Shown here: piece after piece, positions 13,706-23,036 of the stretch
Position numbering within the stretch: the first letter of the stretch is position 1
Layout: every line of letters starts with the position of its first letter
Assembly: GCF_030815585.1 (NCBI RefSeq)
Contig: NZ_JAUSWY010000001.1
Span: 1-64,000, forward strand
Length of the DNA: 64,000 bases
Origin: Arthrobacter pascens
Lineage (GTDB): Bacteria > Actinomycetota > Actinomycetes > Actinomycetales > Micrococcaceae
Direction of reading: 5' to 3'
Notes under the pieces: model-generated
Seen by the model: only the letters and a program-made list of their open reading frames with translations
Databases searched by the model: none
What the model was told of the DNA's origin: nothing
Position numbers and translations under genes: made by a program

Positions 13706-14260
13706 TTAGCTTAGCGGTGGCCCCGGGAGATTCTTCGTGAAAGCAAGCGGCCCAATGGTCTCCGGATCCTGCTGCAGATCGAACTGCGGCTCATACCCGG
13801 TTTTGAGGTACAGGTGCTTGGCCTCGGGCTGGCGGGGACCCGTGGTGAGGTACACGCGGCGGTATCCGCGCACGCCGGCCAGCGCTTCCAGTTCCGCCAG
13901 CACCAGCCGCGCCAGCCCACGGCGGCGGTGCGCGGAATGTGTCCAGATGCGCTTGAACTCGGCGGTCCGGGAGTCATACTGCCGGAAGGCTCCGCCGGCA
14001 ACGGATCCGCCGTTTTCCTGGACTACCAGCAGTGCACCGCCCGGTTCCTGGAACTCGGCTGCGGGGTACCGGTTGAGCTCATCGGCGGCGGCACCGCGGC
14101 CAAACCGGTCGCCGTAGCGCGAATCGTATTCCACGGCCAGTTCGTCCAGGAGCGGCCGCACCCGGGGATCGTGCATTCCGAGGCTGAGGATGGTCAGTGC
14201 CGCCGGATCGAGGGGAGCCCTCTTCGAGGGCCGGGCAAGAGGCGCGGTTTCCATGTTCAT
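13706..14260 (-). CDS. GNAT family N-acetyltransferase
   Basis: 184 residues with the GNAT fold signature: acetyl-CoA-binding motif A around HRRRGLARLVL (residues 111-121), then a beta4-alpha4 region VYLTTGPRQPEAKHLYLKTGYE typical of the family. The substrate is not predictable. The ATG at 14260 is used; a second ATG two codons later is equally possible. It starts 3 bp after the stop of the FAD-binding protein and ends 4 bp before the HerA-like gene, so all three are probably one transcript. Confidence 0.88.
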   Translation of the reverse strand: MNMETAPLARPSKRAPLDPAALTILSLGMHDPRVRPLLDELAVEYDSRYGDRFGRGAAADELNRYPAAEFQEPGGALLVVQENGGSVAGGAFRQYDSRTAEFKRIWTHSAHRRRGLARLVLAELEALAGVRGYRRVYLTTGPRQPEAKHLYLKTGYEPQFDLQQDPETIGPLAFTKNLPGPPLS

Positions 14261-14263
14261 GAT

Positions 14264-16240
14264 TCAGGCCTTCCCGACGGCGGCTGGTACGGCGGCCGGG
14301 GCCATCCTGGCCGCTACGGCCAGGATGCTCCTGGCCAGGGCATCGTTCTCGCGGAACGGGGCGGCGTTTGTCCCTGGCCTGGCGAACGCGCCGGCACCCC
14401 AGCCGGAGGTTCCCGGGCCGACGCCGAAAATCCTGTCCTGTGCCTGGCCCTTGGCGTCCACGAGTTGCTGCTCGCGAGATACCAGCAGCTTGCCGGTGGA
14501 GTGGATGCCGTCCGCCGTGAGGAGTTGCTCCTCGCTTCCGAGGCCGCCGCGGTGCACCGACTGCAGCAGCGGGTTCAGGGACCGTGCTGCTGAGGCCGCC
14601 GGGAGACGGGCTTCGATGAAGGCCTTCGCCCGGACGGCCGCACCGGACTGCGGAGAGCCGGCCACGAAGTCTCCGGTGGATTCGTCCGCAGCCACTGTGA
14701 GCCCGGGTCCCAGGAAGTGCAGCAGACCTGCCCGGTGCAGGGCCAGCATTTCACGCAGGCGCCGCGGCGGCGGACCGGAATCCACGAAGCTGAAGAACCC
14801 GTGCCACCAGCCGTGCACGGCCTGCTGCGAACGGGCGTTGAGCCTCTCGGCCGGTACCAGCCGGCCCAGCGCCATGTAGACCTTGAGCAGTGACAGGAAC
14901 AGGGCCAGCGTTTCGGGATGGTCGGGGCCGTCACGGAGGCCTAGATCGCGCTCGATGTAGCCGGCCACGGCCGCCTGGACCTCAGCATGGCCGGCGAACC
15001 GCCGTCCTGCGAACGGATGGTCCAGCCGCTCGAGGTCAAGGTGGAGGCGGCAGTCCGGGACGGAGGCAGCCACCAGTTCCTCGCGGGCGGCGCTGTACCA
15101 GTCCAGTTCAGCGAACCGGGTGGAGAACTCCGCCCAACTGGTGCTGACCCGCCCGGGGCTGCCCGTGAACAGCTCGCGGTAGTAGCCGAAGCCGGCTTCC
15201 TTGGCGATCAGCGGCCAGAGTTGCTCGCGGAAGTCCAGCTCGCCGTGCCGCTCCAGCAGCGCACCCACCGCCGCAGCCATGACGAAGCGCGGCTCGCCGT
15301 GGGCCTCACCGTGTAGCACGGCGGAAATCTTGGAGTGGTAGGGCACGCCCCGCCGCGATCCGGCCCAAAGGTGCGGTTCCCGGCCGGACGCGCGGTACCG
15401 CAGGCCGCCGTCGGGCGTTTCCTCGAACCGCCCGCCGCGCCCTTCCATCAGCAGGACCATCAGGTCCACAAATGCCAGCCCCATCCCGGAGACGATCACG
15501 TCCTGACCCGCGGCGACTGCTGAATAGTCGACGTCGGTGGTGTAGCTGGGCGCCGCATGGAAAGCGCCGTGCCGGGCGGCAAAGCCCGCCCACGCCGCGG
15601 AGGCGGCGTCCGGCTGCGAGTCCGTGTGACCGAGTGCGGTGACCACGACGTCGGCACGCAGCGTGCCGCCGTTGGCCAGCCGCACATGGTGAGCGTCGGC
15701 GTCGGCGCCTGTGGAGGAGTGGTCACCGCAGGAAGAGTCACCGCGGGAAGACCCGCCGGCAGGTTCGATCGCTACGGCGGTGGTGCGGTGGACTGTCACC
15801 TTCCCGCCGAGTGCAGAGACCGTGCGGCGGAAAAACCACTCAAGGTACTGGCTGTTCAGCTGGCGGGTGGGGAACGTCGCGCCGGTCAGGGAGCGCAGCT
15901 GCTCCCGGATAGCCGGCGGGAAGTCCGGAACGTCCGTGATGGAGCCGTCCAGTACGCCGGCTGCCCATTCGGCCAGCCCGGGCCCTTCTACGGCGGGGCC
16001 TTCGCAGGCCACGGAGGAGTCTGTGAACATGGTGACGTCCGCCGCGGCCGAGTTCATCATCAGGCCGGGATGCTGGTCGTAGCGCCAGATCCGGCCGGAG
16101 CCGGGTTCGTAGGGTTCCACCACATGGATGTCCAGCCGGCCGGAAAACAGCGCAGCACGGTTGGCCACGATCCGCTCCAGCACCCCGGCCGCTCTTGGGC
16201 CGCCGCCGATGAAGACAACGGACGGCGCGTTCGCTGGCAT
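14264..16240 (-). CDS. FAD/NAD(P)-binding protein (NAD_binding_9 type)
   Basis: 658 residues from the ATG at 16240, chosen because CAGGAG precedes it; an upstream ATG at 16276 lacks a good site. A Rossmann dinucleotide motif SVVFIGGGPRAAG opens the protein (7-19), with further FAD-family features (GRIWRYDQHPGLMMNSAAAD; VVVTALGHTDSQP; DVIVSGMGLAFVDLMVLL). These large proteins resemble flavin-dependent N-hydroxylases or oxidoreductases of unknown substrate. It is divergent to the ABC/flavin-enzyme locus, sharing the 273-bp promoter region containing GTAAC-N4-GTTAAC, which suggests it acts in the same pathway. The oxidoreductase class is confident, the reaction is not. Confidence 0.85.
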   Translation of the reverse strand: MPANAPSVVFIGGGPRAAGVLERIVANRAALFSGRLDIHVVEPYEPGSGRIWRYDQHPGLMMNSAAADVTMFTDSSVACEGPAVEGPGLAEWAAGVLDGSITDVPDFPPAIREQLRSLTGATFPTRQLNSQYLEWFFRRTVSALGGKVTVHRTTAVAIEPAGGSSRGDSSCGDHSSTGADADAHHVRLANGGTLRADVVVTALGHTDSQPDAASAAWAGFAARHGAFHAAPSYTTDVDYSAVAAGQDVIVSGMGLAFVDLMVLLMEGRGGRFEETPDGGLRYRASGREPHLWAGSRRGVPYHSKISAVLHGEAHGEPRFVMAAAVGALLERHGELDFREQLWPLIAKEAGFGYYRELFTGSPGRVSTSWAEFSTRFAELDWYSAAREELVAASVPDCRLHLDLERLDHPFAGRRFAGHAEVQAAVAGYIERDLGLRDGPDHPETLALFLSLLKVYMALGRLVPAERLNARSQQAVHGWWHGFFSFVDSGPPPRRLREMLALHRAGLLHFLGPGLTVAADESTGDFVAGSPQSGAAVRAKAFIEARLPAASAARSLNPLLQSVHRGGLGSEEQLLTADGIHSTGKLLVSREQQLVDAKGQAQDRIFGVGPGTSGWGAGAFARPGTNAAPFRENDALARSILAVAARMAPAAVPAAVGKA

Positions 16241-16312
16241 GGGGACTCCTGGTGGGGACGGTGTTGGAGTGCCCATGCTAGGCAGCGCGTTCCACGCCGG
16301 TCGAGTGGCCCG

Positions 16313-16348
16313 GTAACGCCCGTTAACTCCGCGTCACAGCGCGTTAAC
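16313..16348. promoter_or_regulatory. Candidate operator GTAAC-N4-GTTAAC (site A)
   Basis: GTAAC (16313-16317), four bases, then GTTAAC (16322-16327); a further GTTAAC lies at 16343-16348. The same 15-bp architecture is at 24226-24240 in the other divergent promoter of this locus. It is located between the FAD-binding protein and the ABC permease. Motif identity is seen; a regulator binding it is inferred, and no regulator gene is adjacent. Confidence 0.5.
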
Positions 16349-16410
16349 CGACGCAAAAAACGGACTCATGACGCGGTGCGAAGCCAGGTGAAGTTATGCA
16401 ACCTGCCGCC

Positions 16411-16440
16411 TTGCTGCCCCTTTCCGGGCCGCCCTAGATT
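16411..16440 (+). promoter_or_regulatory. Possible promoter for the ABC/flavin-enzyme operon
   Basis: TTGCTG (16411-16416), an 18-bp spacer and TAGATT (16435-16440) resemble a sigma-70-type -35/-10 pair, about 74 bp before the permease ATG. A match of 4 of 6 at each box makes this only a moderate prediction. Confidence 0.35.
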
Positions 16441-16513
16441 TGCAGCCAGTCAACAACGTGGGGTGGCCAGTTCCTGCGCAGTGAGGATCCCAGTGAAAGA
16501 AGCGAGGTGGCGC

Positions 16514-17551
16514 ATGAGTTCAACAACAACCAGGGTGGCCCGGTCAACCGAGTCAGCTCAGTCAGCTCCCGGACCGGTGTCCGCCGGAGCAGGAACATCA
16601 CAGGCCACACGCGGTCCCCGAAACCCGGCAGTCGACTATTCCGGCTACCGCCTGGTGGCCGCGAAGCATCCGTGGCGCTGGGCAGGAACGGCAGCGGTGG
16701 CCCTGGGCGTCGCTGCGGTGGCGTGGTCCCTGGCCGCCAACCCGCGGTGGGAGTGGGGAGTGGTGGCGCAGTGGTTCACCGCCCAGTCCGTCATCAACGG
16801 GCTGCTGGAGACGCTGAAACTGACCGCCATCTCCGGGCTGCTGGGATTTGTCCTGGGGTTCATCCTGGCGCTGATGCGGCTGTCCGCCTCGCCGCTGCTG
16901 GTCTCGGTGTCCTGGACCTTCTCCTGGATCTTCCGGTCCACCCCGCTCCTGGTCCAGATGCTCCTTTGGTACAACCTGGGTTACCTGTACGAGAAGATCA
17001 GCTTAGGCATCCCCTTCACCGATGTCCGCTTCTTCGAGGTTCAGACCACCACACTGATCAGCCAGTTTGCGGCAGCAGTGCTGGGCCTGACCCTGAACCA
17101 GGCGGCCTATTCAGCCGAGATCATCCGCGGCGGCATCTTGTCCGTGGACCAGGGCCAGCTGGAGGCCGCAGCCGCGTTGGGCATCCCCGCCTGGCGCCGT
17201 TCCACCCGGATCATCCTGCCGCAGGCCATGCGGGCCATCCTGCCCACGGCGTTCAACGAGATCATCGGCCTGGTCAAGGGCACGTCCATCGTCTACGTCC
17301 TGGCCTATTCGGAGCTGTTCTACACGGTGCAGGTGATCTACAACCGCACCCAGCAGGTGCTGCCGCTGCTCCTGGTGGCTACGCTCTGGTACGTCGTAAT
17401 CACCTCAGTGCTGAGCGTCTTCCAGTACTACATCGAACGGCACTACTCCAAGGGCGCCGTGCGGACCCTGCCGCTGACGCCCCTGCAGAAGGCCCGGAAA
17501 TTCTTCGCCACCCACTCGCCTGTATCCGGGCAAGCAAGGAGCCCCCGATGA
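16514..17551 (+). CDS. Amino-acid ABC transporter permease (HisM/TcyL-like)
   Basis: 345 residues from the ATG at 16514, preceded by GAGGTGG. The N-terminal 45 residues are a soluble Ser/Thr/Ala-rich stretch, then hydrophobic helices. The EAA-loop signature is visible as AAALGIPAWRRSTRIILPQAM, which docks the ATPase. The family is polar amino-acid permeases (HEQRo type). Only one permease is encoded, so the channel is probably a homodimer. It overlaps the ATPase by ATGA. Frames that extend upstream into the divergent gene are not real. Substrate is inferred from neighbours: an S-containing amino-acid derivative is plausible. Confidence 0.92.
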   Translation: MSSTTTRVARSTESAQSAPGPVSAGAGTSQATRGPRNPAVDYSGYRLVAAKHPWRWAGTAAVALGVAAVAWSLAANPRWEWGVVAQWFTAQSVINGLLETLKLTAISGLLGFVLGFILALMRLSASPLLVSVSWTFSWIFRSTPLLVQMLLWYNLGYLYEKISLGIPFTDVRFFEVQTTTLISQFAAAVLGLTLNQAAYSAEIIRGGILSVDQGQLEAAAALGIPAWRRSTRIILPQAMRAILPTAFNEIIGLVKGTSIVYVLAYSELFYTVQVIYNRTQQVLPLLLVATLWYVVITSVLSVFQYYIERHYSKGAVRTLPLTPLQKARKFFATHSPVSGQARSPR

Positions 17552-18372
17552 GCATCGCCACCGCCGTGCCCCACGCCGCTGAAACGCAGGCCACCCGCGG
17601 ACTGGTGGAGATCACCAAGGTCCGGAAGTCGTTCGGCGCCACCGAAGTCCTCAAGGGGATCACCCTCACCGTCGAACCCGGCGGTGTGGCTGTGATCGTG
17701 GGACCGTCCGGCTCAGGAAAATCCACCCTGCTGCGGACCATCAACCACTTGGAAAAGGTGGACGGCGGTCACATCTCAATCGACGGGACACTGGTGGGCT
17801 ATCAGGTCAGGGGCCAGCGGCTGCATGAGCTGCGCGAAAAGGACATCCTGAAGCAGCGCACCGAAATCGGCATGGTCTTCCAGAACTTCAACCTGTTTCC
17901 GCACTTCACAGCCCTGGAGAACGTGGCCGAGGCGCCCGTGGTGGCGCAGGGGCGCTCAAAGGCGGAGGCAAGGCGGCGTGGCCTGGAACTGCTGGACCGC
18001 GTTGGCCTCAAGGACCGTGCGGATGCCTACCCCCGCCAGCTGTCCGGGGGCCAGCAGCAGCGGGTTGCCATTGCCAGGGCCCTGGCGCTGGATCCCAAGA
18101 TCCTGCTGTTCGACGAGCCCACGTCGGCCCTTGACCCCGAACTGGTCAACGAGGTGCTGGACGTCATCAGGGAACTCGCGAAGTCCGGCACCACGCTGGT
18201 CATCGTCACCCACGAAATGGGCTTCGCCCGGGACGTGGCGGACACCGTGGTGTTCATGGACCAGGGCCAGATCGTGGAACAGGGCAGCCCGCAGCAGATT
18301 TTCACCAGCCCGCAGGAACCTCGCACGCGGAGTTTCTTCTCCAAGGTGACCGAACCCGCATTCAATATCTGA
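17548..18372 (+). CDS. Amino-acid ABC transporter ATP-binding protein
   Basis: 274 residues. Walker A GPSGSGKST (52-60), Q-loop VFQNFNLFPH (110-119), signature LSGGQQQ (165-171), Walker B ILLFDEP (185-191), D-loop SALDPE and H-loop VTHEMGFARD. The sequence is of the GlnQ/HisP class that energises polar amino-acid uptake. The start overlaps the permease stop (ATGA). An extra N-terminal 18 residues precede the domain. The binding lipoprotein follows 12 bp later. Confidence 0.95.
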   Translation: MSIATAVPHAAETQATRGLVEITKVRKSFGATEVLKGITLTVEPGGVAVIVGPSGSGKSTLLRTINHLEKVDGGHISIDGTLVGYQVRGQRLHELREKDILKQRTEIGMVFQNFNLFPHFTALENVAEAPVVAQGRSKAEARRRGLELLDRVGLKDRADAYPRQLSGGQQQRVAIARALALDPKILLFDEPTSALDPELVNEVLDVIRELAKSGTTLVIVTHEMGFARDVADTVVFMDQGQIVEQGSPQQIFTSPQEPRTRSFFSKVTEPAFNI

Positions 18373-18383
18373 AGGAACTTCCC

Positions 18384-19424
18384 ATGGCATTTTTCAGCAC
18401 CCGCGCAAGCACCCGAGCCGGTTCCGGAGCCAGCGTCCGCCCCCTAACAGGAACCCGACGCTCGTTCGCGGCGCTGCCCGCCGTCGTCCTGCTTGGAACG
18501 GCCGCACTGACCGCCTGCTCCGATCCCGGCGCGGCAGCCAACGGGGAGCAGCCGGAGACGACGGCGGCACGCAACGGCGTGGCCTACAACACCTCGCCGG
18601 ACCAGCAGCGGGTCCGGGCGCAGAAGGACGCAGCGCTCGCGGCCAAGGTACCGGAGCTGATCGGCAGGGACGGCAAGTTGACAGTGGCCACTACCGCAGG
18701 GTCCATCCCGCTGTCCTTCCACGCCACCGACGACAAGACCCCCATCGGGTCCGAGCTGGACATCGCCCAGCTGGTGGCAGACAAGCTGGGCCTGGAACTG
18801 GACATCCAGGTGACTTCCTGGGAGAACTGGCCGCTGAAGACCCAGTCCGGCGACTTCGAGGCCGTGTTTTCCAACGTGGGCGTCAACAAGGACCGGGTGA
18901 AACTCTTCGATTTCGCGAGCTATCGTGCAGCGTACATGGGCTTCGAGGCCAAGAAGTCCGCCAGCTATGACATCAAGGGCGCGGACGACATCTCCGGCCT
19001 GAGGGTCTCCGTTGGCTCCGGGACCAACCAGGAGAAGATCCTGCTGGCGTGGAACAAGGAGCTCGAAGGCAAGGGCAAGCCGCCGGCCGTCCTGCAGTAC
19101 TACTCCTCCGACGCGGACACTATCCTGGCGCTCTCCTCCGGCCGGACGGACCTCAACATCGCCCCGTACCCGTCCACCGTGTACCGCGAAAACACCCGTG
19201 ATGACCTGAAAGTGGTGGGCAAGGTCAATGCCGGCTGGCCCTCGGAAACGCTGGTGGCCGCCACCACCCTCAAAGGCAACGGCCTGGCGCCCGTGATCAC
19301 GGAGGCGCTGAACTCGGCCATTAAGGATGGCTCCTACGCCGAGGTACTGGAACGGTGGGGCCTGTCCGGAGAGGCGCTTCCCGAATCGAAGACCATCACC
19401 GAGGCAACGTTCGGCTCGCGCTAG
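18384..19424 (+). CDS. ABC transporter substrate-binding lipoprotein (polar amino-acid type), first paralogue
   Basis: 346 residues. A long signal peptide with a twin-arginine-like pair (TGTRRSFAAL) and lipobox LTAC predicts lipidation at Cys45. The mature part is an SBP_bac_3 fold: GKLTVATTAGSIPLSFHATDD, IGSELDIAQLVADKLGLELD and GLRVSVGSGTNQEKIL. It shares organisation and many motifs with the protein at 23130-24113 (NxSPxQxRV near the N-terminus, VGSGTNQE, GRxDLxxxP), so the two are paralogues serving one permease/ATPase pair. It is co-transcribed with the transporter and the flavin enzymes. Confidence 0.93.
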   Translation: MAFFSTRASTRAGSGASVRPLTGTRRSFAALPAVVLLGTAALTACSDPGAAANGEQPETTAARNGVAYNTSPDQQRVRAQKDAALAAKVPELIGRDGKLTVATTAGSIPLSFHATDDKTPIGSELDIAQLVADKLGLELDIQVTSWENWPLKTQSGDFEAVFSNVGVNKDRVKLFDFASYRAAYMGFEAKKSASYDIKGADDISGLRVSVGSGTNQEKILLAWNKELEGKGKPPAVLQYYSSDADTILALSSGRTDLNIAPYPSTVYRENTRDDLKVVGKVNAGWPSETLVAATTLKGNGLAPVITEALNSAIKDGSYAEVLERWGLSGEALPESKTITEATFGSR

Positions 19425-19478
19425 ACGTGACCGCCGCCCCTGCCGAATCTGCCGACCCCAACGTCAACAGGAGCAACC

Positions 19479-20336
19479 ATGCCCACGCACACTGAAACTG
19501 AAACAGCCCCCTTCACCGCAGCCTGGACGGAGTGGCACGCCGCCCATGAACGGCACCGCGCGGACCCGCACGGTTTCCTGGCGGTCACCCACCTGCACTG
19601 GTTGGATTCCGAGCCTGCCGCCCTGGCCGGCGCACCGGGCACCTGGAGTGTTAAGAACGACGCCGTCACCCTGGTTCTGGCGGCAGGCGAAAGCCTGTTC
19701 CGGGACGGCAGGGAGCTGAACCCGGACGGTGCCGGTGCCACCGTTTCCTTCGGTCCCATCGCAGAACGGGAAGGAATTAACTTGAGGTCGGGGGACACCG
19801 TCGTCGAACTCGCCAAACGCGGCGGCGAGTACGTCGTCCGGCCGCGGCACCCGGGCAACCCGCTGCTCGCGGGTTACAGCGGCACCCCGGCCTACGAGCC
19901 GGATCCCCAGTTCAAGGTGGCCGGTACGTTCGTGCCGTTCACGGAATCGCGCGCCATCACGGTGGGGGCCGCCGTCGAAGGCATCCAGCATGTCTACGAG
20001 GCCCCCGGAGAGATCCGCTTCCGGCTGGCTGGCCAAGACCTGACGCTCACCGCCTTCAACGGGCACGCCACGGGCACCCTTTCCGTCCTCTTCACGGACG
20101 CCACGTCGGGGAAGACCACCTACGCTGCCAACCGCTCCCTGGCGGTTGCGGCACCGGGCCCGGATGGAGCCGTGGTCCTGGACTTCAACCGCGCGGTGAA
20201 CCTGCCGTGCGCGTACACCGATCTGGCCACGTGCCCGCTGCCGCCCGCCGAGAACCGGCTGCCGGTGGCCATTGAAGCCGGCGAGCAGATCCCGTTCGAG
20301 CGGGAAAGCACCGCAGAAAGGCGGGACGCGAAATGA
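19479..20336 (+). CDS. DUF1684 family protein
   Basis: 285 residues, soluble, no signal peptide. The motifs HRADPHGFLAVTHLHWLDSEP (split around residues 26-46) and the beta-rich body with PHxF/VPFxES-type segments fit DUF1684, a family of unknown biochemical activity. The C-terminus has a conserved Asn/Pro/Cys cluster typical of the family (NLPCAYTDLATCPLPPAENRLP). The ATGA overlap with the next flavin enzyme gene implies translational coupling and a shared pathway. No catalytic role is claimed. Confidence 0.85.
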   Translation: MPTHTETETAPFTAAWTEWHAAHERHRADPHGFLAVTHLHWLDSEPAALAGAPGTWSVKNDAVTLVLAAGESLFRDGRELNPDGAGATVSFGPIAEREGINLRSGDTVVELAKRGGEYVVRPRHPGNPLLAGYSGTPAYEPDPQFKVAGTFVPFTESRAITVGAAVEGIQHVYEAPGEIRFRLAGQDLTLTAFNGHATGTLSVLFTDATSGKTTYAANRSLAVAAPGPDGAVVLDFNRAVNLPCAYTDLATCPLPPAENRLPVAIEAGEQIPFERESTAERRDAK

Positions 20337-21517
20337 GCGGCACGGAACAGCGCCCGGGGCGCGGACTGCTGCTGATTGAGCTCGACGGCGACGGCGGCCA
20401 CCCGGCCGCGTGGCGGAAGTCCAGGACGGCCCCGGTCGCAGTGCTCGGGCCAGCCAGGTTGCGGGACACCGTCCTGGCGGCCGAGTCGGCCGGATTCCAT
20501 GCGGCCACGTTCGGCGACGGGGCGGTGCCTGAGAACGGGGCGGTGCCTGAGAACGGCGCCGCTCGGCTGAATGCCCTTCAACGGGCAGCCTTCGTGGCTC
20601 CACTGACCCGCTCCATCGCACTGGTTCCCGAAGTGGACACGGTTTACACCGAGCCCTTCCACGTCTCCACACAGCTGGCCAGCCTGGACTATGTGTCCCG
20701 TGGCCGCGCCGGCTGGCTGGTCCGGGCGAGTGGGTCCGGTGCCGAGGCTGCCGCCGTCGGCCGCGAACCCGCGGGCTCCGCGAGGCGCACCCGCGAGGCA
20801 GCCGCCTCGATCGAGGTGGGACGACGGCTTTGGGACACCTGGGAGGACGACGCTGTCATCAAGGACGTGGCGACCGGACGCTACCTCGATGTGGACCGCC
20901 TCCACTACGCCGATTTTGAAGGGCCGGACTACTCCGTGAAGGGCCCGTCCATCATCCCGCGGCCGCTCCAGGGGCCGCTGCCCGTGCTGGTGCCCGCCGG
21001 CCTGCTGCCCCCTGAGGCGCTCGCCGGGGGTGCTGCGGACGCGGTCCTGGTCTCGGCGCCCACGCCCGATCTGCTGGCTGCGGAACTCCGGGACACCGCC
21101 GCCAGCCTGGCGCGGGCCAACCCGCCGGGCACCCAGCCCGCACTCATTGCCGAACTGGACATTGTCCTGGACGCACGCGGCCAGTCTGCGGCGTCCCGGC
21201 TGGCTGAACTGGACGCGCGCGCATTCTGGGAAAGCCCAAGAGCACGGTTTGTGGGAACTGCGGCGGAACTGACGGAACTGCTTGCCGGACTCTTGACCGA
21301 GGCGGCAGGCGTCCGGCTGCATCCTGCCGTAGTGGACGCAGACCTGGAGGAGTTGGCGCAGCTGGTCCTGCCGGAGTTGCGCCGCCGCAGGCTGTTGGCG
21401 CCGGCGACCCCCGACGCCACCTTTCGCGAACTGCTGGGCCTGCCGCGGCCGGTGAGCCGGTACGCCGCGGCGGGCACCGCCGTCGTCCATTTCCCGGCTT
21501 CACGCGCTGGAAACTGA
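20333..21517 (+). CDS. LLM-class (luciferase-like) flavin-dependent oxidoreductase
   Basis: 394 residues related to bacterial luciferase-like monooxygenases. Recognisable segments are EVDTVYTEPFHVSTQLASLDYVSRGRAGWLVRAS and RLWDTWEDDAVIKDVATGRYLD, which correspond to the NtaA/SnaA family core, but the protein is divergent and the C-terminal half is alanine-rich. It contains a perfect 18-bp in-frame tandem duplication at 20519-20554 encoding GAVPEN twice. The start overlaps the DUF1684 stop by ATGA and the stop is 9 bp before the next flavin monooxygenase. It could be a degenerate partner of that enzyme. Confidence 0.85.
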   Translation: MSGTEQRPGRGLLLIELDGDGGHPAAWRKSRTAPVAVLGPARLRDTVLAAESAGFHAATFGDGAVPENGAVPENGAARLNALQRAAFVAPLTRSIALVPEVDTVYTEPFHVSTQLASLDYVSRGRAGWLVRASGSGAEAAAVGREPAGSARRTREAAASIEVGRRLWDTWEDDAVIKDVATGRYLDVDRLHYADFEGPDYSVKGPSIIPRPLQGPLPVLVPAGLLPPEALAGGAADAVLVSAPTPDLLAAELRDTAASLARANPPGTQPALIAELDIVLDARGQSAASRLAELDARAFWESPRARFVGTAAELTELLAGLLTEAAGVRLHPAVVDADLEELAQLVLPELRRRRLLAPATPDATFRELLGLPRPVSRYAAAGTAVVHFPASRAGN

Positions 21518-21526
21518 GGAGCGAAC

Positions 21527-22951
21527 ATGACTGAAGCAAACATCGACGGCGGTTTCAGGCCGTCAGGCCAGCTGCAGCTGGGCGTGTTTTTCCAGGGCGT
21601 CAACTCGGGGACCGTATGGAAGGCCCCGGAATCAGGCTCCCAGACCGACTTCGAATCGTTCCGCCGCATCGCCCAGACGGCGGAGCGCGGGCTGTTCGCC
21701 GCTTTCTTCCTGGGCGAGGGGCTCCGGCTCCGCGAGCATCTTGGCCGGCCGCACGCCCTGGATGTGGCAGGCCGCCCCGATGCCCAGACCATGCTGGCGG
21801 CTCTCGCCTCCGTCACGTCGCACATCGGCCTGGTGGCCACCCAGAACACCACCTACAACGATCCCGCGGATCTGGCCCACCGGCTATCCACCCTGGACCT
21901 GCTCTCCGGCGGCCGCGCCGCCTGGAACGTGGTGACCACCGACAATGCGTGGACCGGCGCCAACTTCCGGCGCGGCGGCTACCTTGACCATGCCGACCGG
22001 TACATCCATGCCGAGGCTTTCGTGGAGACGGCTAAGCGTATCTGGGACGCCTGGGACGACGGCGTCATTGCCGCTTCTCCGTCGGAGGAAGCGTGGGCGA
22101 AACCCGCCTCAATCCGCCGGGCGCGGCACGAAGGCCAGCACTACTCCGTCGACTACCTGCCCAGGCTGCCCCGCAGCGCCCAGTACCGGCCGGTGCTGTT
22201 CCAGGCCGGCGATTCACCGGATGGACGGGACTTCGCCGCCCGCCAGGCGGACGTGATCTTCTCCGCACATCCGAAGTTCGACGACGCCCTCGAGTTCCGC
22301 CGCGACATCGTCGCCCGCTCGCTGAAGGCTGGCCGCGGCGCCAACGACGTGAAGATCATGCCTGCCAGCGAGTTCATCCTGGCCGCCACCCCGCAGGAAG
22401 CCCGCGAGAAGAAGGCCTGGGTGCGGAGCCTGCAGATCGGCCCGCAGCAGGCCATCGCCTACCTGGAGCAGTTCTGGGGACGCGAGCTGCAGGACTACGA
22501 TCCGGACGGTCCGCTGCCGGAAATCGATCCTGTGGTGGAGGAGACGTCCGAGACCCGGGGGAGCGGCTTCCATGGCGCCAAGGCGCGGCAGCTCGCGGAC
22601 CAGTGGCGGGCCGAAGCCAATGAAAAGGGGCTCAGTATCCGTCAGTTCGTCTCCTCGAAGACCAGCCGCGGGGACGCCACGTTCAACGGTTCGTACACCG
22701 AGGTGGCAGACCGGCTGGTGGAGTATGCCCGTACAGGCGCCGTGGACGGCTTCAACATCTCGCCGTGGCTGATCCCCACCGGCCTGGACGACATCGTGAA
22801 CCATCTGGTCCCTGAGCTTCAGGAGCGTGGCATCTACCCCACGGAGTACGCGGGGACAACGTTGCGGGAGAATCTGGGCCTGGCCACTCCCCTGCGTCCG
22901 GCCGCCGGCGTTGCTGACAACGGCGTCGCGGTGGGCGGCCGGCATGCATGA
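21527..22951 (+). CDS. NtaA/SnaA/DszA-family FMNH2-dependent monooxygenase
   Basis: 474 residues, the usual length of nitrilotriacetate/desulfurisation-type monooxygenases. Diagnostic segments: LGVFFQG at the N-terminus, TQNTTYNDPADLAHRLSTLD, SGGRAAWNVVTTDN, then HEGQHYSVDYLPRLPRSAQ and VLFQAGDSPDGRDFAARQAD. The family uses reduced FMN supplied by a separate reductase to oxidise C-N or C-S bonds; the closest functional parallel by gene context is CmoJ (YtnJ) of Bacillus. No flavin reductase is seen in the locus. AGGAG lies ahead of the ATG. It is the last gene of the operon, before the hairpin at 23037-23097. Confidence 0.93.
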   Translation: MTEANIDGGFRPSGQLQLGVFFQGVNSGTVWKAPESGSQTDFESFRRIAQTAERGLFAAFFLGEGLRLREHLGRPHALDVAGRPDAQTMLAALASVTSHIGLVATQNTTYNDPADLAHRLSTLDLLSGGRAAWNVVTTDNAWTGANFRRGGYLDHADRYIHAEAFVETAKRIWDAWDDGVIAASPSEEAWAKPASIRRARHEGQHYSVDYLPRLPRSAQYRPVLFQAGDSPDGRDFAARQADVIFSAHPKFDDALEFRRDIVARSLKAGRGANDVKIMPASEFILAATPQEAREKKAWVRSLQIGPQQAIAYLEQFWGRELQDYDPDGPLPEIDPVVEETSETRGSGFHGAKARQLADQWRAEANEKGLSIRQFVSSKTSRGDATFNGSYTEVADRLVEYARTGAVDGFNISPWLIPTGLDDIVNHLVPELQERGIYPTEYAGTTLRENLGLATPLRPAAGVADNGVAVGGRHA

Positions 22952-23036
22952 CCAGCAAGACCCAACGGCAGAGGCCGACGGCGGGGGACTGGTCCGCCTG
23001 CAGCTGACGGTCTGGGAGCAGCTGCTCTAACCCTTA

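Noticed and set aside
15557..16513. N-terminal extension of the ABC permease frame into the divergent FAD-binding gene
   Set aside because: The extension is antisense to the FAD-binding protein; the real start at 16514 has GAGGTGG upstream and fits the family length.
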